From assembly GCF_029952445.1 (NCBI RefSeq), contig NZ_JAQPPK010000027.1, forward strand, positions 1 to 64,000: a stretch of DNA of 64,000 bases, in the 5' to 3' direction. The position numbers and the translations under genes were made by a program. The notes below the pieces were generated by a model. That model worked only from the letters and a program-made list of their open reading frames with translations, was not told where the DNA came from and made no database searches. Every line of letters starts with the position of its first letter. The stretch's first letter is position 1. This DNA is from Paenarthrobacter nitroguajacolicus (GTDB lineage Bacteria > Actinomycetota > Actinomycetes > Actinomycetales > Micrococcaceae). Below, piece by piece: positions 8,491 through 17,538 of this stretch.

Positions 8491-9075
8491 CTAACGACCG
8501 ACTGCAGGTACTAGGATCCAGATGACGTCCGCCCCATGATGCTCATCAGGATTGCGATATGAGTGCGGTTCCCGGCCAGCAAATGTGATGGCTTGGCCAG
8601 CTACCAGTTTCACTTTTCTGTTCGAAAAGAGAATTTCGACTTTTCCACTCAGGACGTAGGCGGTCTGGGTATCGCAGAACATGGGGTACAGATCGTCACC
8701 CGTTGAGGCGCCTGGCTCCAGCTCCGTATGAGTGACAGTGACGCCCTTCGTAGTACTAGGGGTCAAGAGACTATGGTTGATCCCTTGTTTCGACGATGTC
8801 CCCACTACGATCTGGCCCTTGGAAACTATCTCCGTGACCTCTTCGGAGAGTATCTCAGAGGCCTCAATCCTGAGGGTGTGACAAAGAACCATCAAGGTCG
8901 AGACTGTCGGCGAAACAGCGTCACGTTCAAGTCGGGATAGATACCCCTTTGATAAACCGGATGCATCAGCAACTTGCTGCATGGTCAAGCCTTGAGCGAT
9001 GCGAACCGCCTTAAGGCGGGGGCCAATTGAGAAGGACTCGCTGACGCCGTCAACGGCGATAGAACGCGTGTTCAA
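8491..9075 (-). CDS. XRE-cupin transcriptional regulator
   Basis: A protein of 194 aa with an XRE helix-turn-helix (about residues 18-75: LKAVRIAQGLTMQQVADASGLSKGYLSRLERDAVSPTVSTL) and a C-terminal cupin barrel (about 115-190: LEPGASTGDD, YVLSGKVEILFSNRKVKLVAGQAITFAGREPHSYRN). This PuuR-like architecture usually senses a small metabolite through the cupin. The start is TTG 9075, with AAAGG 7 nt upstream. It lies downstream of, and in the same direction as, the M24-MalY-Rid operon, from which it is separated by about 130 bp. It is the likely regulator of that operon and of the divergent transporter. Confidence 0.85.
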   Translation of the reverse strand: MNTRSIAVDGVSESFSIGPRLKAVRIAQGLTMQQVADASGLSKGYLSRLERDAVSPTVSTLMVLCHTLRIEASEILSEEVTEIVSKGQIVVGTSSKQGINHSLLTPSTTKGVTVTHTELEPGASTGDDLYPMFCDTQTAYVLSGKVEILFSNRKVKLVAGQAITFAGREPHSYRNPDEHHGADVIWILVPAVGR

Positions 9076-9208
9076 AGTGAACCTTTCATCTCAGATCCGC
9101 TCTGGCTTGCGTCACAAGCCCGTGTCGGTCTTCCTCCATGCCGGCTGATTCCCGACCCGGCTTCCTAGGTTTGGCCCTCTTCCTCAGAACCGCCCAAAAC
9201 AACAAATT

Positions 9209-9673
9209 CTAACAAGGTGTCGCCTCAAAGAGACGTTTCCCGATTAATCTGTTTTCAGGTCCCCCCACTGCTGCGATGACTTCGATCTCTACGAGGGCGC
9301 GGGAATTCGGGAGTGAACTGACAGCCACACAGGAACGTGCTGGCAAGATTGTCCCAAAGTATGAGCTATAGACGTCGTTCACAGCGGCGAAGTCTTCAAT
9401 GCGCCGCAGGAAGACCGTTGCCTTGAGGACGTTCCGCAGACTGGCACCCGCTCTATCGAGGATTGCTGACAGATTTGCTATGACCTGATGCGTTTGAGCC
9501 CCGGCATCACCCGGTTCGACCACCTCCCCGGTCAATGGATCAATAGGCAATTGACCGCTGACGTACAGAATTCCTGCGTAGTAGGTGCTCTGCGAGTAAG
9601 GACCGGCCGCGGGGGGCGCGGCTGGGGTTGACATCCGGTGAATAGCTTCCGGTGTTGGCGTCGGGACACCCAT
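9209..9673 (-). CDS. Rid family (YjgF/RidA) enamine/imine deaminase
   Basis: A 154-aa protein with the Rid fold: AAGPYSQSTYYAGILYVSGQLPIDPLTGEVV, then LKATVFLRRIEDFAAVNDVYSSYFG and PARSCVAVSSLP. The PAR arginine corresponds to the RidA residue that binds the substrate carboxylate. Rid proteins hydrolyse reactive enamines and imines such as 2-aminoacrylate released by PLP enzymes. ATG 9673 is preceded by a near-perfect GGAGG site, which fixes the start. It is 16 bp downstream of a MalY-type C-S lyase, an enzyme class that generates exactly this kind of intermediate. This fit between the two products supports a joint pathway. Confidence 0.88.
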   Translation of the reverse strand: MGVPTPTPEAIHRMSTPAAPPAAGPYSQSTYYAGILYVSGQLPIDPLTGEVVEPGDAGAQTHQVIANLSAILDRAGASLRNVLKATVFLRRIEDFAAVNDVYSSYFGTILPARSCVAVSSLPNSRALVEIEVIAAVGGPENRLIGKRLFEATPC

Positions 9674-9689
9674 GTAATCCTCCTGTATC

Positions 9690-10913
9690 TCAGATGAGTT
9701 CATTTCTTGGCCTGGTCGATCTGGTGCTTTGGAATGCCTCGGAGATCGCGGCGAGGATTTCTTCCAGGACCGGGTAAGGGGTTGCGAAGTTGAGGCGTGC
9801 GAAACCGGGCCCGGGAGATCCAAAATCAGCCCCTTCCACGAGCGCCACCCTGGCTCTCTGGCTGATGTGCGCCGAGGGACAATCCGCCCACTCTGTTTGG
9901 CGGAAGTCGATCCAAGCAAGGTAACTCGCGTCGGGAATGCGGTAGCCGACCCCCGGCAGCGAATCACAAATCAGCTCAGCGAGCCGCCGCCGGTTTTCAT
10001 TGAGATAGTCCAACAGGTTCTCTAACCATCCTCGCCCGTCGTTGTATGCCGCTGCAGTGGCCCACAGGCCGGGCGTGCTGGCACTGTGGGAGAGCATGGC
10101 GTTGAGTCTTTGGGCGGTCGCGCGGTCACGTTCGGCGACGACAACGTGGGCAGCATTGATTCCACCCATATTCCATCCCTTGGTCGCCGACACACCAGTC
10201 ATTGCGTGGCCAGTGGCAGCGTCGGTCACGGACGCATAGGGAACGTGCCGCTGATCTTCTCCTGCGGCTGATGTGTTGTACGTCAGTGGGCCATGAATCT
10301 CATCGCTGAAAACCCGCCCGCCATGGGCCTCCACGATCTCCGATAGGCTTGTCAGCTCGGCTCTTGTAAAGACAGTGCCCGTGGGGTTGTGCGGGTTGCA
10401 CAGAATCAGCGTGCCGGCGCCTTTGGCGAATGCCCGCTCGATATCATCCAAGTCAAGACACCATCGACCATCCACACACTGCATGGGACTCTCAATCACG
10501 TTCCAACCCAGCTCGGTCGGGACATGGAGGAAGGGTGGATAGGAAGGAGTCGGAACGACAACGTCTTTTTTCTCTCCTGCAAAGAAGAGAAAGTATGCCT
10601 CAAGGGCGTGGACGAGGCCCCCGATTGTGACCACATCCTGTCGCTCAACGTCCCAGTCGTACTGGTCCACCAACCATTGCCTCATTGCCTCAGCTGCCGT
10701 TTCGATCACAGCCTGGTGCGGGTAGCCAAAGTCGCCCTTCTCGATCGCAGACCGAAGCGCGGAGACAATTTCTCCCGCCGGGGCGAAGTCCATCTCCGCT
10801 ACGGCTGCGCCGAAAAGGTTGGACCCGAGTGTCCATTTGGCGCGTCCCATGCCCCGCAGCGCTTCGGAATCATAGGCTTCGAATAATTTCCGCGGGTTAC
10901 GTAACAACGTCAT
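9690..10913 (-). CDS. MalY/PatB-type PLP beta C-S lyase (aminotransferase fold)
   Basis: A fold-type I PLP enzyme of 407 aa. Visible features are AEMDFAPAGEI near the N-terminus, the CNPHNPTGTVFTRAEL loop, FSDEIHGPL with the cofactor-binding Asp, and SATKGWNMGG with the Schiff-base Lys (about residue 244). The AEMDF and DEIHG motifs favour the MalY/PatB branch, which cleaves cystathionine or S-conjugated cysteines, over ordinary aminotransferases. The start codon overlaps the stop of the upstream M24 gene (ATGA), implying translational coupling. The neighbouring Rid protein would handle 2-aminoacrylate from a beta-elimination. The true substrate is not known. Confidence 0.82.
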   Translation of the reverse strand: MTLLRNPRKLFEAYDSEALRGMGRAKWTLGSNLFGAAVAEMDFAPAGEIVSALRSAIEKGDFGYPHQAVIETAAEAMRQWLVDQYDWDVERQDVVTIGGLVHALEAYFLFFAGEKKDVVVPTPSYPPFLHVPTELGWNVIESPMQCVDGRWCLDLDDIERAFAKGAGTLILCNPHNPTGTVFTRAELTSLSEIVEAHGGRVFSDEIHGPLTYNTSAAGEDQRHVPYASVTDAATGHAMTGVSATKGWNMGGINAAHVVVAERDRATAQRLNAMLSHSASTPGLWATAAAYNDGRGWLENLLDYLNENRRRLAELICDSLPGVGYRIPDASYLAWIDFRQTEWADCPSAHISQRARVALVEGADFGSPGPGFARLNFATPYPVLEEILAAISEAFQSTRSTRPRNELI

Positions 10914-12025
10914 TTGATGAAGAGTTCACGATCGAAGTGGGTCAGGACCTCGCAGCCATCTTCGGTGACCGCAATGGTCTCCGAAATGTTGAGCCCGTTG
11001 GCAGAGATATAGGCATGGAAGGTCATGCCTGCTTCGAAACAGAAATCGGCATTGTGGGTCACTTCAAGCTTTTCGTACGAATTAGGCCACAGGATCATGC
11101 CAATGCCATAGAAGGTCTTGTTGGGATACCGCTCAACCCACTTGGTCCCCAGCACACCTTCGCGGATGATCCGGTCCGGCACGGAACAGTGGACGCCGGC
11201 CTTAACGGTGGCCAAGGCCTCATCCTGAACTTCCGCAAACCGGCGGAATGTGTCTATCATCTTCTTTTCCGGCTCTCCGATCACGATGGTCCTCATTGAA
11301 CGGGCGTGATAATTCTTCTTGTGTGCCGTCATTTCAAGGAAGACCAAGTCCCGGTCCGATAGGACGCGATCGCTGTACCAGTTGTGAATGTGATGGGCCC
11401 GGTCTCCGGAGGCAATCGGACCGGGATCACTAAAGTCACTGCCTCCGCGAACAGCCGCGGTTGACGTAGCGATTGCGATATCACGCTCCGTCCCCCCTGC
11501 CCGTGCCGCCTCAATGCCTGCGGCGTGCATCAGACCGACTACCTGGCCGGCTTCCCTGAGGTACCCCAGTTCAGCGGGAGACTTAATGAACCTCATCGAC
11601 TCCAGTTCCTCACCGAGATCAACGAACTCGATCCCGTTAGTGCCAAGCACCGAATGAATGAGTGAGAACGGGGCTCGCCATGAACCACCGTCGAAGCCTA
11701 CGCGGCCGGCTACCGACGCCTCCGACAGTGCCCGCCGCACAACCTCCGCAGCCGTTTCGCCGTCATACCAGAGCAGGTAGTTGTCCGGCCAAGCGCCTGT
11801 CGTGAGGAAATGGTGCTCCTCGGCCTTCCGGAGCACCGTGAGCGGTGTGCCGGAAGACGCGAGAAGCGCAAACTGGAACGACGTGCTGTAGCCCTGGGTG
11901 TAGAAACCCGTCAGATACGTCACCATCTCGGGCTCGAACACCATAAGGTAGTCCAACTCCCGATCCGCCATGTACTTCCGCGCTTTGTCAACGCGGGTCA
12001 TGTATTCAGCGCTTGCAAACCACAT
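10910..12025 (-). CDS. M24-family (creatinase/DoeA-like) hydrolase
   Basis: 371 aa with the pita-bread fold of peptidase family M24: an N-terminal creatinase domain (about residues 1-140) and a C-terminal catalytic domain (about 150-371, GTERDIAIATSTAA, GDRAHHIHNW, FCFEAGMTFH). The metal-binding DxG...SDxTRT pattern of real aminopeptidases is replaced by FLEMTAH...HARSMRT, so the enzyme probably works without metal, like creatinase and the ectoine hydrolase DoeA. It would open an amide or C-N bond of a small amino-acid-like compound. It is first in the operon, with AAGGAG before ATG 12025. It may act on a compound whose product is then cleaved by the C-S lyase. Confidence 0.8.
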   Translation of the reverse strand: MWFASAEYMTRVDKARKYMADRELDYLMVFEPEMVTYLTGFYTQGYSTSFQFALLASSGTPLTVLRKAEEHHFLTTGAWPDNYLLWYDGETAAEVVRRALSEASVAGRVGFDGGSWRAPFSLIHSVLGTNGIEFVDLGEELESMRFIKSPAELGYLREAGQVVGLMHAAGIEAARAGGTERDIAIATSTAAVRGGSDFSDPGPIASGDRAHHIHNWYSDRVLSDRDLVFLEMTAHKKNYHARSMRTIVIGEPEKKMIDTFRRFAEVQDEALATVKAGVHCSVPDRIIREGVLGTKWVERYPNKTFYGIGMILWPNSYEKLEVTHNADFCFEAGMTFHAYISANGLNISETIAVTEDGCEVLTHFDRELFIK

Positions 12026-12206
12026 GAGAACTCCTTAACTCGGCCAACCAGGCCCTACGAACGTTTCGTTAACGGCAGAAGCACCCATGAGCGCTTCCGG
12101 TTTCACCAGCAATCGTTGATCGAACCGTGCAGCTGCTGACATGCGACGTTGCCCGTCCAACAGCCTGCGTAAGTACTCCCACTAGTTCGACCAAAGGTGC
12201 CTATCG

Positions 12207-12224
12207 ATGAAACATATGTTTCAT
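12207..12224. promoter_or_regulatory. 18-bp perfect palindrome in the divergent control region
   Basis: ATGAAACATATGTTTCAT is perfectly self-complementary and lies in the 558-bp gap between the M24 operon and the MHS transporter (12026-12583). Its AT-rich form and central position suit an operator for the XRE-cupin regulator. The rest of the gap shows no gene. Confidence 0.6.
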
Positions 12225-12583
12225 GGAAACCCAAAAAATTTTCCTTGTCAAGGTCGGCCCTCTGCAAAGGTCAGGCTCGACGACTCACGGATTGGGTGGT
12301 TCAACTTAGGACAAGATCGCCCAGGCTTTGGTATCAATCGCAGACCCGGCAACGTCGTTTTGAAGATTCTCTTGACAGGCGACAGTGTGAGCCGTTTCAT
12401 ATAAACAACACAAGTTGCTTGCTACCTGTTATCTGCATTTCCTTCGGCAGGGGACGAAGCGAAGCAACCGGTGCTACGGCTGAAAGAGCCGCAACTCTGC
12501 CAGGCAATACAGGTATTCCAGACGACGAAGTCCGGATGTATAAGACACTTAGATCTCCTCGGAGATCGACGTTAGGAAGTCAG

Positions 12584-13933
12584 ATGTCCACTAATGAACA
12601 GGCCCGTTCGCTCCGTCGCGGGGTCACGGCCGCCGCGCTGGGCAATATCATCGAATGGTTCGACTACGGGGTCTACAGCTTTGCAGCTGTCACCATTGGA
12701 ACCCACTTTTTTGCCACCACGGACCCGTCCACCGCAGCTATCTCTTCGTTTGCCGTTTTTGCGCTTTCTTTCCTTGTGCGCCCCGTGGGCGGTGTTGTCA
12801 TCGGCGTTTTGGGAGACCGTCGCGGTCGTCGTGACATGCTCATGCTTACGGTGGGACTGATGTCCGCAGCGACTGTGGCGATCGGGTTGTTGCCCACATA
12901 TGCCCAAATAGGCTTCTTGGCACCAGCACTTCTCACCTTGGCCCGCCTAATTCAGGGGTTCTCTGCGGGTGGCGAGTACGGCGGCGCGAACACGTTCATG
13001 GCCGAGGTCTCGCCAGCAGGACGTCGGGGCTTTTTCGCCAGCATTCTCGAATCAGGGGTTCTCGTCGGATATTTGGGCGGCGCCGGCGTGGTGGTAGGCC
13101 TCATGTCGGCTCTCTCGGAGGATGCCTGGCAAGCCTGGGGCTGGCGCATCCCTTTCATCGTTTCTTTGCCTCTGGGAGTCTTGGCTTTACTACTCCGCAG
13201 GCACCTGGAAGATACCCCGGTGTTTGAGAAGATGAAGGCGGCAGCTGAGCTCACCCGTTCGCCGCTCCTCGATACGTTCCGCCGCGCGCCCCTTCCCTTG
13301 CTCGTCACCTTATTGATTGTGGCCTATGCAAACGGGGCGTACTACCTGATCCTGACGTTCCTGCCCTCATACGCACAGACTGAACTCGGTCTCTCGGCCA
13401 ATCTATCGTTGACGCTCAGCATTGTGGTGATGCTCGCGCTGCTCCTGACGATCCCATTGTTTGGTCGGCTCGGAGACAGGATCGGACGGACCAAGCTCAT
13501 CACAGCATCCGTGATCGCCCATTTCGTTCTGGCCATCCCTGCGGTCTTGCTGCTTACGTCGGGAAATGTGGTGGCAGTTTTCGCTGCCACGTTGATTCTT
13601 GGTGTGGCGATTGCACCAATGGCCTCACAATACGCCGCAGCCCTAACAGTGTTGTTCCCGCGGTCTATCCGATACACCGGATTCACCTTGTCATTCAACG
13701 TCGCGACAGCAATCTTCGGTGGATCGGCTCCGTTCCTCGTCGGGAGCCTCCTGTCCGCGACCGGCAATCACCTCATCATTGCATTCTTCCTCATGGGCAC
13801 AGCGATTCTGGCGGGTATCGGCATCAAGCTCCTGCCTGAAACAAGGCACATGAGCGCTGACCATGACGAAAGCATGGGCGGGTCCGGAATCTCGCGCTCC
13901 CCTGAAGCGAGTGCTGTGACAGCTGACAGATGA
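12584..13933 (+). CDS. MFS transporter, metabolite:H+ symporter (MHS/ProP-like) family
   Basis: 449 aa with 12 predicted TM helices. The N-terminal signature GNIIEWFDYGVYSFAAV, the loop GVLGDRRGRRDML and the RLIQGFSAGGEYGGA motif are those of the MHS family, which imports compatible solutes, organic acids and amino-acid derivatives with protons. AGGAAG precedes ATG 12584; the longer open frame further upstream has no family similarity. It is divergent from the M24/C-S lyase/Rid operon, so it probably brings in that pathway's substrate, a small zwitterionic or acidic compound. Specificity is not visible from sequence. Confidence 0.85.
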   Translation: MSTNEQARSLRRGVTAAALGNIIEWFDYGVYSFAAVTIGTHFFATTDPSTAAISSFAVFALSFLVRPVGGVVIGVLGDRRGRRDMLMLTVGLMSAATVAIGLLPTYAQIGFLAPALLTLARLIQGFSAGGEYGGANTFMAEVSPAGRRGFFASILESGVLVGYLGGAGVVVGLMSALSEDAWQAWGWRIPFIVSLPLGVLALLLRRHLEDTPVFEKMKAAAELTRSPLLDTFRRAPLPLLVTLLIVAYANGAYYLILTFLPSYAQTELGLSANLSLTLSIVVMLALLLTIPLFGRLGDRIGRTKLITASVIAHFVLAIPAVLLLTSGNVVAVFAATLILGVAIAPMASQYAAALTVLFPRSIRYTGFTLSFNVATAIFGGSAPFLVGSLLSATGNHLIIAFFLMGTAILAGIGIKLLPETRHMSADHDESMGGSGISRSPEASAVTADR

Positions 13934-14033
13934 CGGTGATGCTTAGCATCTGAAGGTGCCTTGTCTGTTCACCGGTGGCTGGAGTAGCCCCAAGCCACCA
14001 GGCATACCTTCGGCAGTTATCCGCTGGACACTA

Positions 14034-14068
14034 GGGCTTGATTGTAGCTATTCGCTACGATCAAGCCC
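14034..14068. terminator. Stem-loop downstream of MHS transporter
   Basis: A 15-bp stem (GGGCTTGATTGTAGC paired with GCTACGATCAAGCCC, one G-T wobble) with a TATTC loop lies about 100 bp after the transporter stop. The T-tract is weak. It is the only structured element seen in 13934-14390. Confidence 0.6.
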
Positions 14069-14395
14069 CTGGCGTTCTTGAGCCGAGTGAGGCTGCTGCA
14101 AGTTCACGACGTCCACGGTGTGTTGGAGGTAATCAAATAAGCTGCTGCTTGGGTACTTGAAGGCGCAGGCATCCGGATGCCTGGCAGGACCTAACCCGCT
14201 TCAGAATCAGGAGTAGAAGATCGGCAGCGACTGACGCGCCTGGAAGAATCCTGGACGTGGCGCGCAACGCCCGTAAGGTCCCGACTTGCGACGCCGCGAT
14301 GCTCGCTGTCAGTAGCTGGAGGCTGAAATAGTCGCGGTAACACAAATGCGCCGAACGCTGACGAAGCAGCGTTCGGCGTATTAGGGCTGTTAGTG

Positions 14396-14920
14396 CAGCG
14401 ACGAACCGACAGGAACTGTTGTTTCGGTAAAGAATCCGTGTCTATTTGGAACCCCAGGCCCGGGGTCTCGGGTACGTCGAGCCAACCATCGGTGTGTTCA
14501 AGTGGGGCATCGACCAATGCCGTCCGGAACGGGTGCGATGAGGTGTCGTATTCAACAGGGGCTGTGGTGCGAACAGCGCGTGATGGGTGGTCGGCGTGTT
14601 CGCGATGGCGTGCAGGGATGCGTATTGGCCGATGGCTGTTCCCCAGACGTGGGGGTTCACCTGGACTCCGCCGGCCTGTGCGAGGACGTTGATGTGTTTG
14701 AGCGCGGTGAAGCCGCCGGCGAGGCAGATATCGTGTTGGGCGAAGTCGATGGCGCCGGCGTTGATGAGATCCTGGAATCCGTACAGGGTGAATTCGGCTT
14801 CTCCGCCGGCAATGGGGGTGTCGAGGGCATCCCGGACGCGTCGGTAGCCGGCGCCAAAGGCATCGCCATCGGCAGCGCCGGGGAAGAACTGTCCCGAGGG
14901 CCGAGACCACGAAGCGAGAC
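14396..14920 (-). pseudogene. Enolase-superfamily (mandelate racemase/galactarolactone cycloisomerase-like) fragment
   Basis: The minus strand translates as GYRRVRDALDTPIAGGEAEF...LINAGAIDFAQHDICLAGGFTALKHINVLAQAGGVQVNPHVWGTAI, the C-terminal barrel of enolase-superfamily acid-sugar dehydratases or cycloisomerases. The typical ending DVPETPGLGFQID appears in a different frame, so there is at least one frameshift near 14470. The N-terminal half is missing beyond about 14920, where similarity stops abruptly. The gene is dead. Intact relatives act on aldonic or aldaric acids and lactones, which fits the sugar-use genes around it. Confidence 0.7.
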
Positions 14921-15140
14921 CGTAGGGACGGAGTGAAATTCTCCAGCCGCCCGGCGTGTATGTGCATAGCCGTTCTTGCTGAGTTTGAATTCCCGGTCGA
15001 TATAGGGAATCGCCGGTAACAGTGAATCAGGCTTCTATGGGGGATAAAGCGGCACCCAGGCCGGTATTCTTGGTTGCGCTTTCGCGCCCCCTGGAGCGGC
15101 GCTCCACCTTCTGTCCGCCAGACCAGTCCGAGGACCCGTA

Positions 15141-15565
15141 ACGACTGCAGTAATTTTTCGGAGCTTCATCACCGAAGACATGGATTCCGTGTTGGAGCTG
15201 TGGAGCATTTGTGGACTTGTGCGCCACTGGAACGATCCTAGAAAAGATATAGAGCGAAAGCTCCTGGTGCAGCCCGAGCTTTTCGTAGTGGCACATGACG
15301 GCCAGCGTGTGGTTGGGACGGCCATGTCAGGCCATGACGGCCATCGGGGCTGGATCCACTATTTCGCTGTCCACCCGAAGAGCAGGGCTGCGTGCTGGGC
15401 CGCGGACTTGTCCAGGATGTCGAGCAGCGGCTCGGTGCATTGGGTTGTCCCAAGATCCATCTCAATGTCCGAAGAACTAATGCGGATGCCGCTCATTTTT
15501 GGCGCGCCGTTGGATTCGAACCCAGCGACTCGCTGACGTTCGCCAGACGTCTCATTACAGACTGA
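15141..15565 (+). pseudogene. Decayed second copy of the ypeA-like acetyltransferase
   Basis: The DNA is clearly homologous to the intact GNAT gene at 22655-23080 over its whole length and for some 80 bp upstream. The start codon position holds ACG instead of ATG. One base is missing at the HPE codons (near 15378), which throws the C-terminal half (GRGLVQDVEQRLGALGCPK) out of frame. The stop is preserved at the homologous place. Both lesions are seen directly by comparing the two copies. This is a recent duplication or a diverged paralogue now decaying. Confidence 0.8.
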
Positions 15566-15699
15566 TCCGCAGAGTGAACTAACTACGTTCTCTTCCTCGC
15601 AGCTAACTGTGGTGCGTCCGCGAGGGCCGGCATGCTGGTCCTCCCCTGTGGAAATTCAGTCGGCTAATGCATCCGAGCGGCAGCGGGCTCATGGTCTCC

Positions 15700-16003
15700 C
15701 TAGTGCGTCGGGAGGGCAGCGTTGCGGCGGCTAGAATTCCAGCAGCCACCAGTAGCCTGGCGGCGACGAGTGCTCCGCTCTAGCCTGCCATCAGCTTTCG
15801 GACCCTCTGCCAAGTTGACGTGTTCAAAGTTGCCGCTGATGGTTGCGGAGATGCCAGCCAGACCAGCCAGTCCAAGGGTGACACCGATCGGTTGTATCGT
15901 GTTCAGCAGGGCGGAGGCAGTTCCGGCGTCCTGTTCCCTGATGTGGAAGACCTCGGCTTGGGTAAGGGTGATGATGCCGAGCCCGAAGCCAAGGGCGAGC
16001 TGA
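15700..16003 (-). pseudogene. C-terminal remnant of a DHA2-type MFS exporter
   Basis: The minus strand encodes GFGLGIITLTQAEVFHIREQDAGTASALLNTIQPIGVTLGLAGLAGISATISGN. This aligns with residues GFGLVVITLTQAAVYHVDSDKAGVASALL of the intact DHA2 exporter at 854-2302. The upstream part is deleted: CQLALGFG stands where LQLAPAMFVIAVGFG is expected. Only the penultimate helices remain, and the tail after EHVNLAEG is unrelated. It is a gene fragment without function. Confidence 0.7.
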
Positions 16004-16007
16004 CAAT

Positions 16008-16036
16008 GCGCTCGGCTGGATTTCCCAGCCGAGCGC
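16008..16036 (-). terminator. Terminator of the second MFS sugar transporter
   Basis: A perfect 12-bp stem (GCGCTCGGCTGG with CCAGCCGAGCGC) and 5-nt loop lie about 80 bp past the stop of the minus-strand MFS gene at 16116. It also separates this gene from the MFS remnant beyond it. Confidence 0.75.
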
Positions 16037-16115
16037 TGCCATTCTTTAGTTACCGAAACCAGTTCCCTTGCTTGGCCGCAGGTGCCAGTAACCGGCCCGG
16101 ATCGGGATGCCCGTG

Positions 16116-17411
16116 TTACCGTACCTTTTTGACGGGGAGAATCGTTAGTGCCCCCAGCAGGGCGATGCCGGCCGCTACGGCGAGCAATAGGTCGTAACGG
16201 CCTCCGCCCATCGTGACCAGCGCTGCAGAGACTGCCGGGGCCAGCGTCTGCGGACCGGTCATGGCGATGTTGAATACGCCAAGGTCCTTCGCGGTGTCTT
16301 CCGGGTTCGGAAGGACGTCGATAACGAGGGCGAGGTCAACGGCGATGTAGATGCCGAAGCCAATGCCGATAACGAGTTCTGCCCAGTAGAACCCGCTGGT
16401 GGAGTCGGCAACAGTCAGCATCCAGGTGCCAATGCCGAAAATTATGGCAGACGTCCAAATGAAAACTTTTCGTCGCCCGAGCCGATCGGAAATCCACCCA
16501 GCAATTTGGCCCGCCGTAACCAGGGCAAGCGTGTAAATGAGAACGCCGGTTGCCAGCGCGCCTGCAGCATCCTGCTTGGACAGACCCAAATCCTGCTGCA
16601 GGTACAGAAGCCGGAAGGTGACGAACATGAACATCGCCAGGACTACAAGGAAACGGGACACCCATGCGAAAGCAAAGTCAGGGTTTTTGCGGGGGTTGAC
16701 CCAGAAGGTCTTAAGGGCGGTCTTCAGGCCTCCCTCGGAGACCGGACGGCGTCCCATCGGCTGGTCCGGCAGCACGAAGGCGAAGACAAGAACCAGCAAG
16801 AGAGCGAGGATGCCGGGGACCAAGAAAAGCAGGAGCATATTCTGCCCGAAAAGGCTTGCCGAGTAGGCTGCGCCGAGGGAGGCGGCCTGGGAAGCGATGC
16901 CGATCATGCCGCTGACCTTGCCCCGCTGCCACTGGGGTACCTGGTCCGCCAGGGTGGCCGTATGCGCAGCGACCGCCGCGTTGCCAAGGGCCTGCGCGAA
17001 GAACCAGCCGATACCCAGCACTAGGGCATTCGGAGCCATGGCAATGACAGCCAGGCATGCCAGGAGCCCCACAGCTCCAGCAATCAGCCACGGACGACGG
17101 CGGCCGAAACGTCCAACCGTGCGGTCACTGAGTCGGCCAAAGATCGGGTCGAAGAGGAGGGCGGCGAGTGCGCCCATGGAGATGACGGCGCCGAGCGTAG
17201 GGGCCACATCCTTCGCCGGAACCAATGACTGCACCTTGAGCGTCATGCCGGCCACGATGGGCATAAAGAGGGCAATCATCAGACCCAGGCGGGCGAGCAC
17301 CATCGTTGCGATGACACTGGCCTTGGCCTTTTCGACGGGAACGGGAGCGTAGGACAACGACTTGGGCGCTTCAGGTCCTGCAGCAGAATCAGACACAACC
17401 ATGGGTCTCAT
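16116..17411 (-). CDS. MFS sugar/glycoside transporter (second module)
   Basis: 431 aa with 12 TM helices and two MFS motif A loops (FGRLSDRTVGRFGRRRPWL, GWISDRLGRRKVF). It shares with the carrier at 2380-3639 the blocks WVNPRKNPDFAFAWVSRFL, IAVDLALVIDVLPNPEDTAKDLGVFNIA and the C-terminal VKKVR/VKGVR, so the two are paralogues. It is divergent from a GH3 beta-glucosidase whose promoter region carries two TetR operators. Import of a glycoside for hydrolysis inside the cell is likely. ATG 17411 and ATG 17402 are both possible starts; neither has a strong ribosome site. Confidence 0.8.
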   Translation of the reverse strand: MRPMVVSDSAAGPEAPKSLSYAPVPVEKAKASVIATMVLARLGLMIALFMPIVAGMTLKVQSLVPAKDVAPTLGAVISMGALAALLFDPIFGRLSDRTVGRFGRRRPWLIAGAVGLLACLAVIAMAPNALVLGIGWFFAQALGNAAVAAHTATLADQVPQWQRGKVSGMIGIASQAASLGAAYSASLFGQNMLLLFLVPGILALLLVLVFAFVLPDQPMGRRPVSEGGLKTALKTFWVNPRKNPDFAFAWVSRFLVVLAMFMFVTFRLLYLQQDLGLSKQDAAGALATGVLIYTLALVTAGQIAGWISDRLGRRKVFIWTSAIIFGIGTWMLTVADSTSGFYWAELVIGIGFGIYIAVDLALVIDVLPNPEDTAKDLGVFNIAMTGPQTLAPAVSAALVTMGGGRYDLLLAVAAGIALLGALTILPVKKVR

Positions 17412-17477
17412 TGCTTTCTGTGAAAGAGGGATCCGGGCCGCATATAGCCCGGTGTGATAGGCAACACACTACAGTAT

Positions 17478-17499
17478 ACCGACCGAGTAGGCGGTCGGT
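17478..17499. promoter_or_regulatory. TetR operator 1 (ACCGACCG-N6-CGGTCGGT)
   Basis: A perfect 8-6-8 inverted repeat in the divergent region between the MFS transporter and the GH3 gene. The same half sites with the same spacing recur at 17539-17560, 61 bp away, so each divergent promoter probably has its own operator. Confidence 0.8.
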
Positions 17500-17538
17500 T
17501 TATCTAATCGTTACATAGGTCCTCGTAAGCGTCACTAA

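Noticed and set aside
12197..12583. Upstream extension of the MHS transporter frame
   Set aside because: The extra residues are not transporter-like and cover the palindrome and promoter region; ATG 12584 has the ribosome site.
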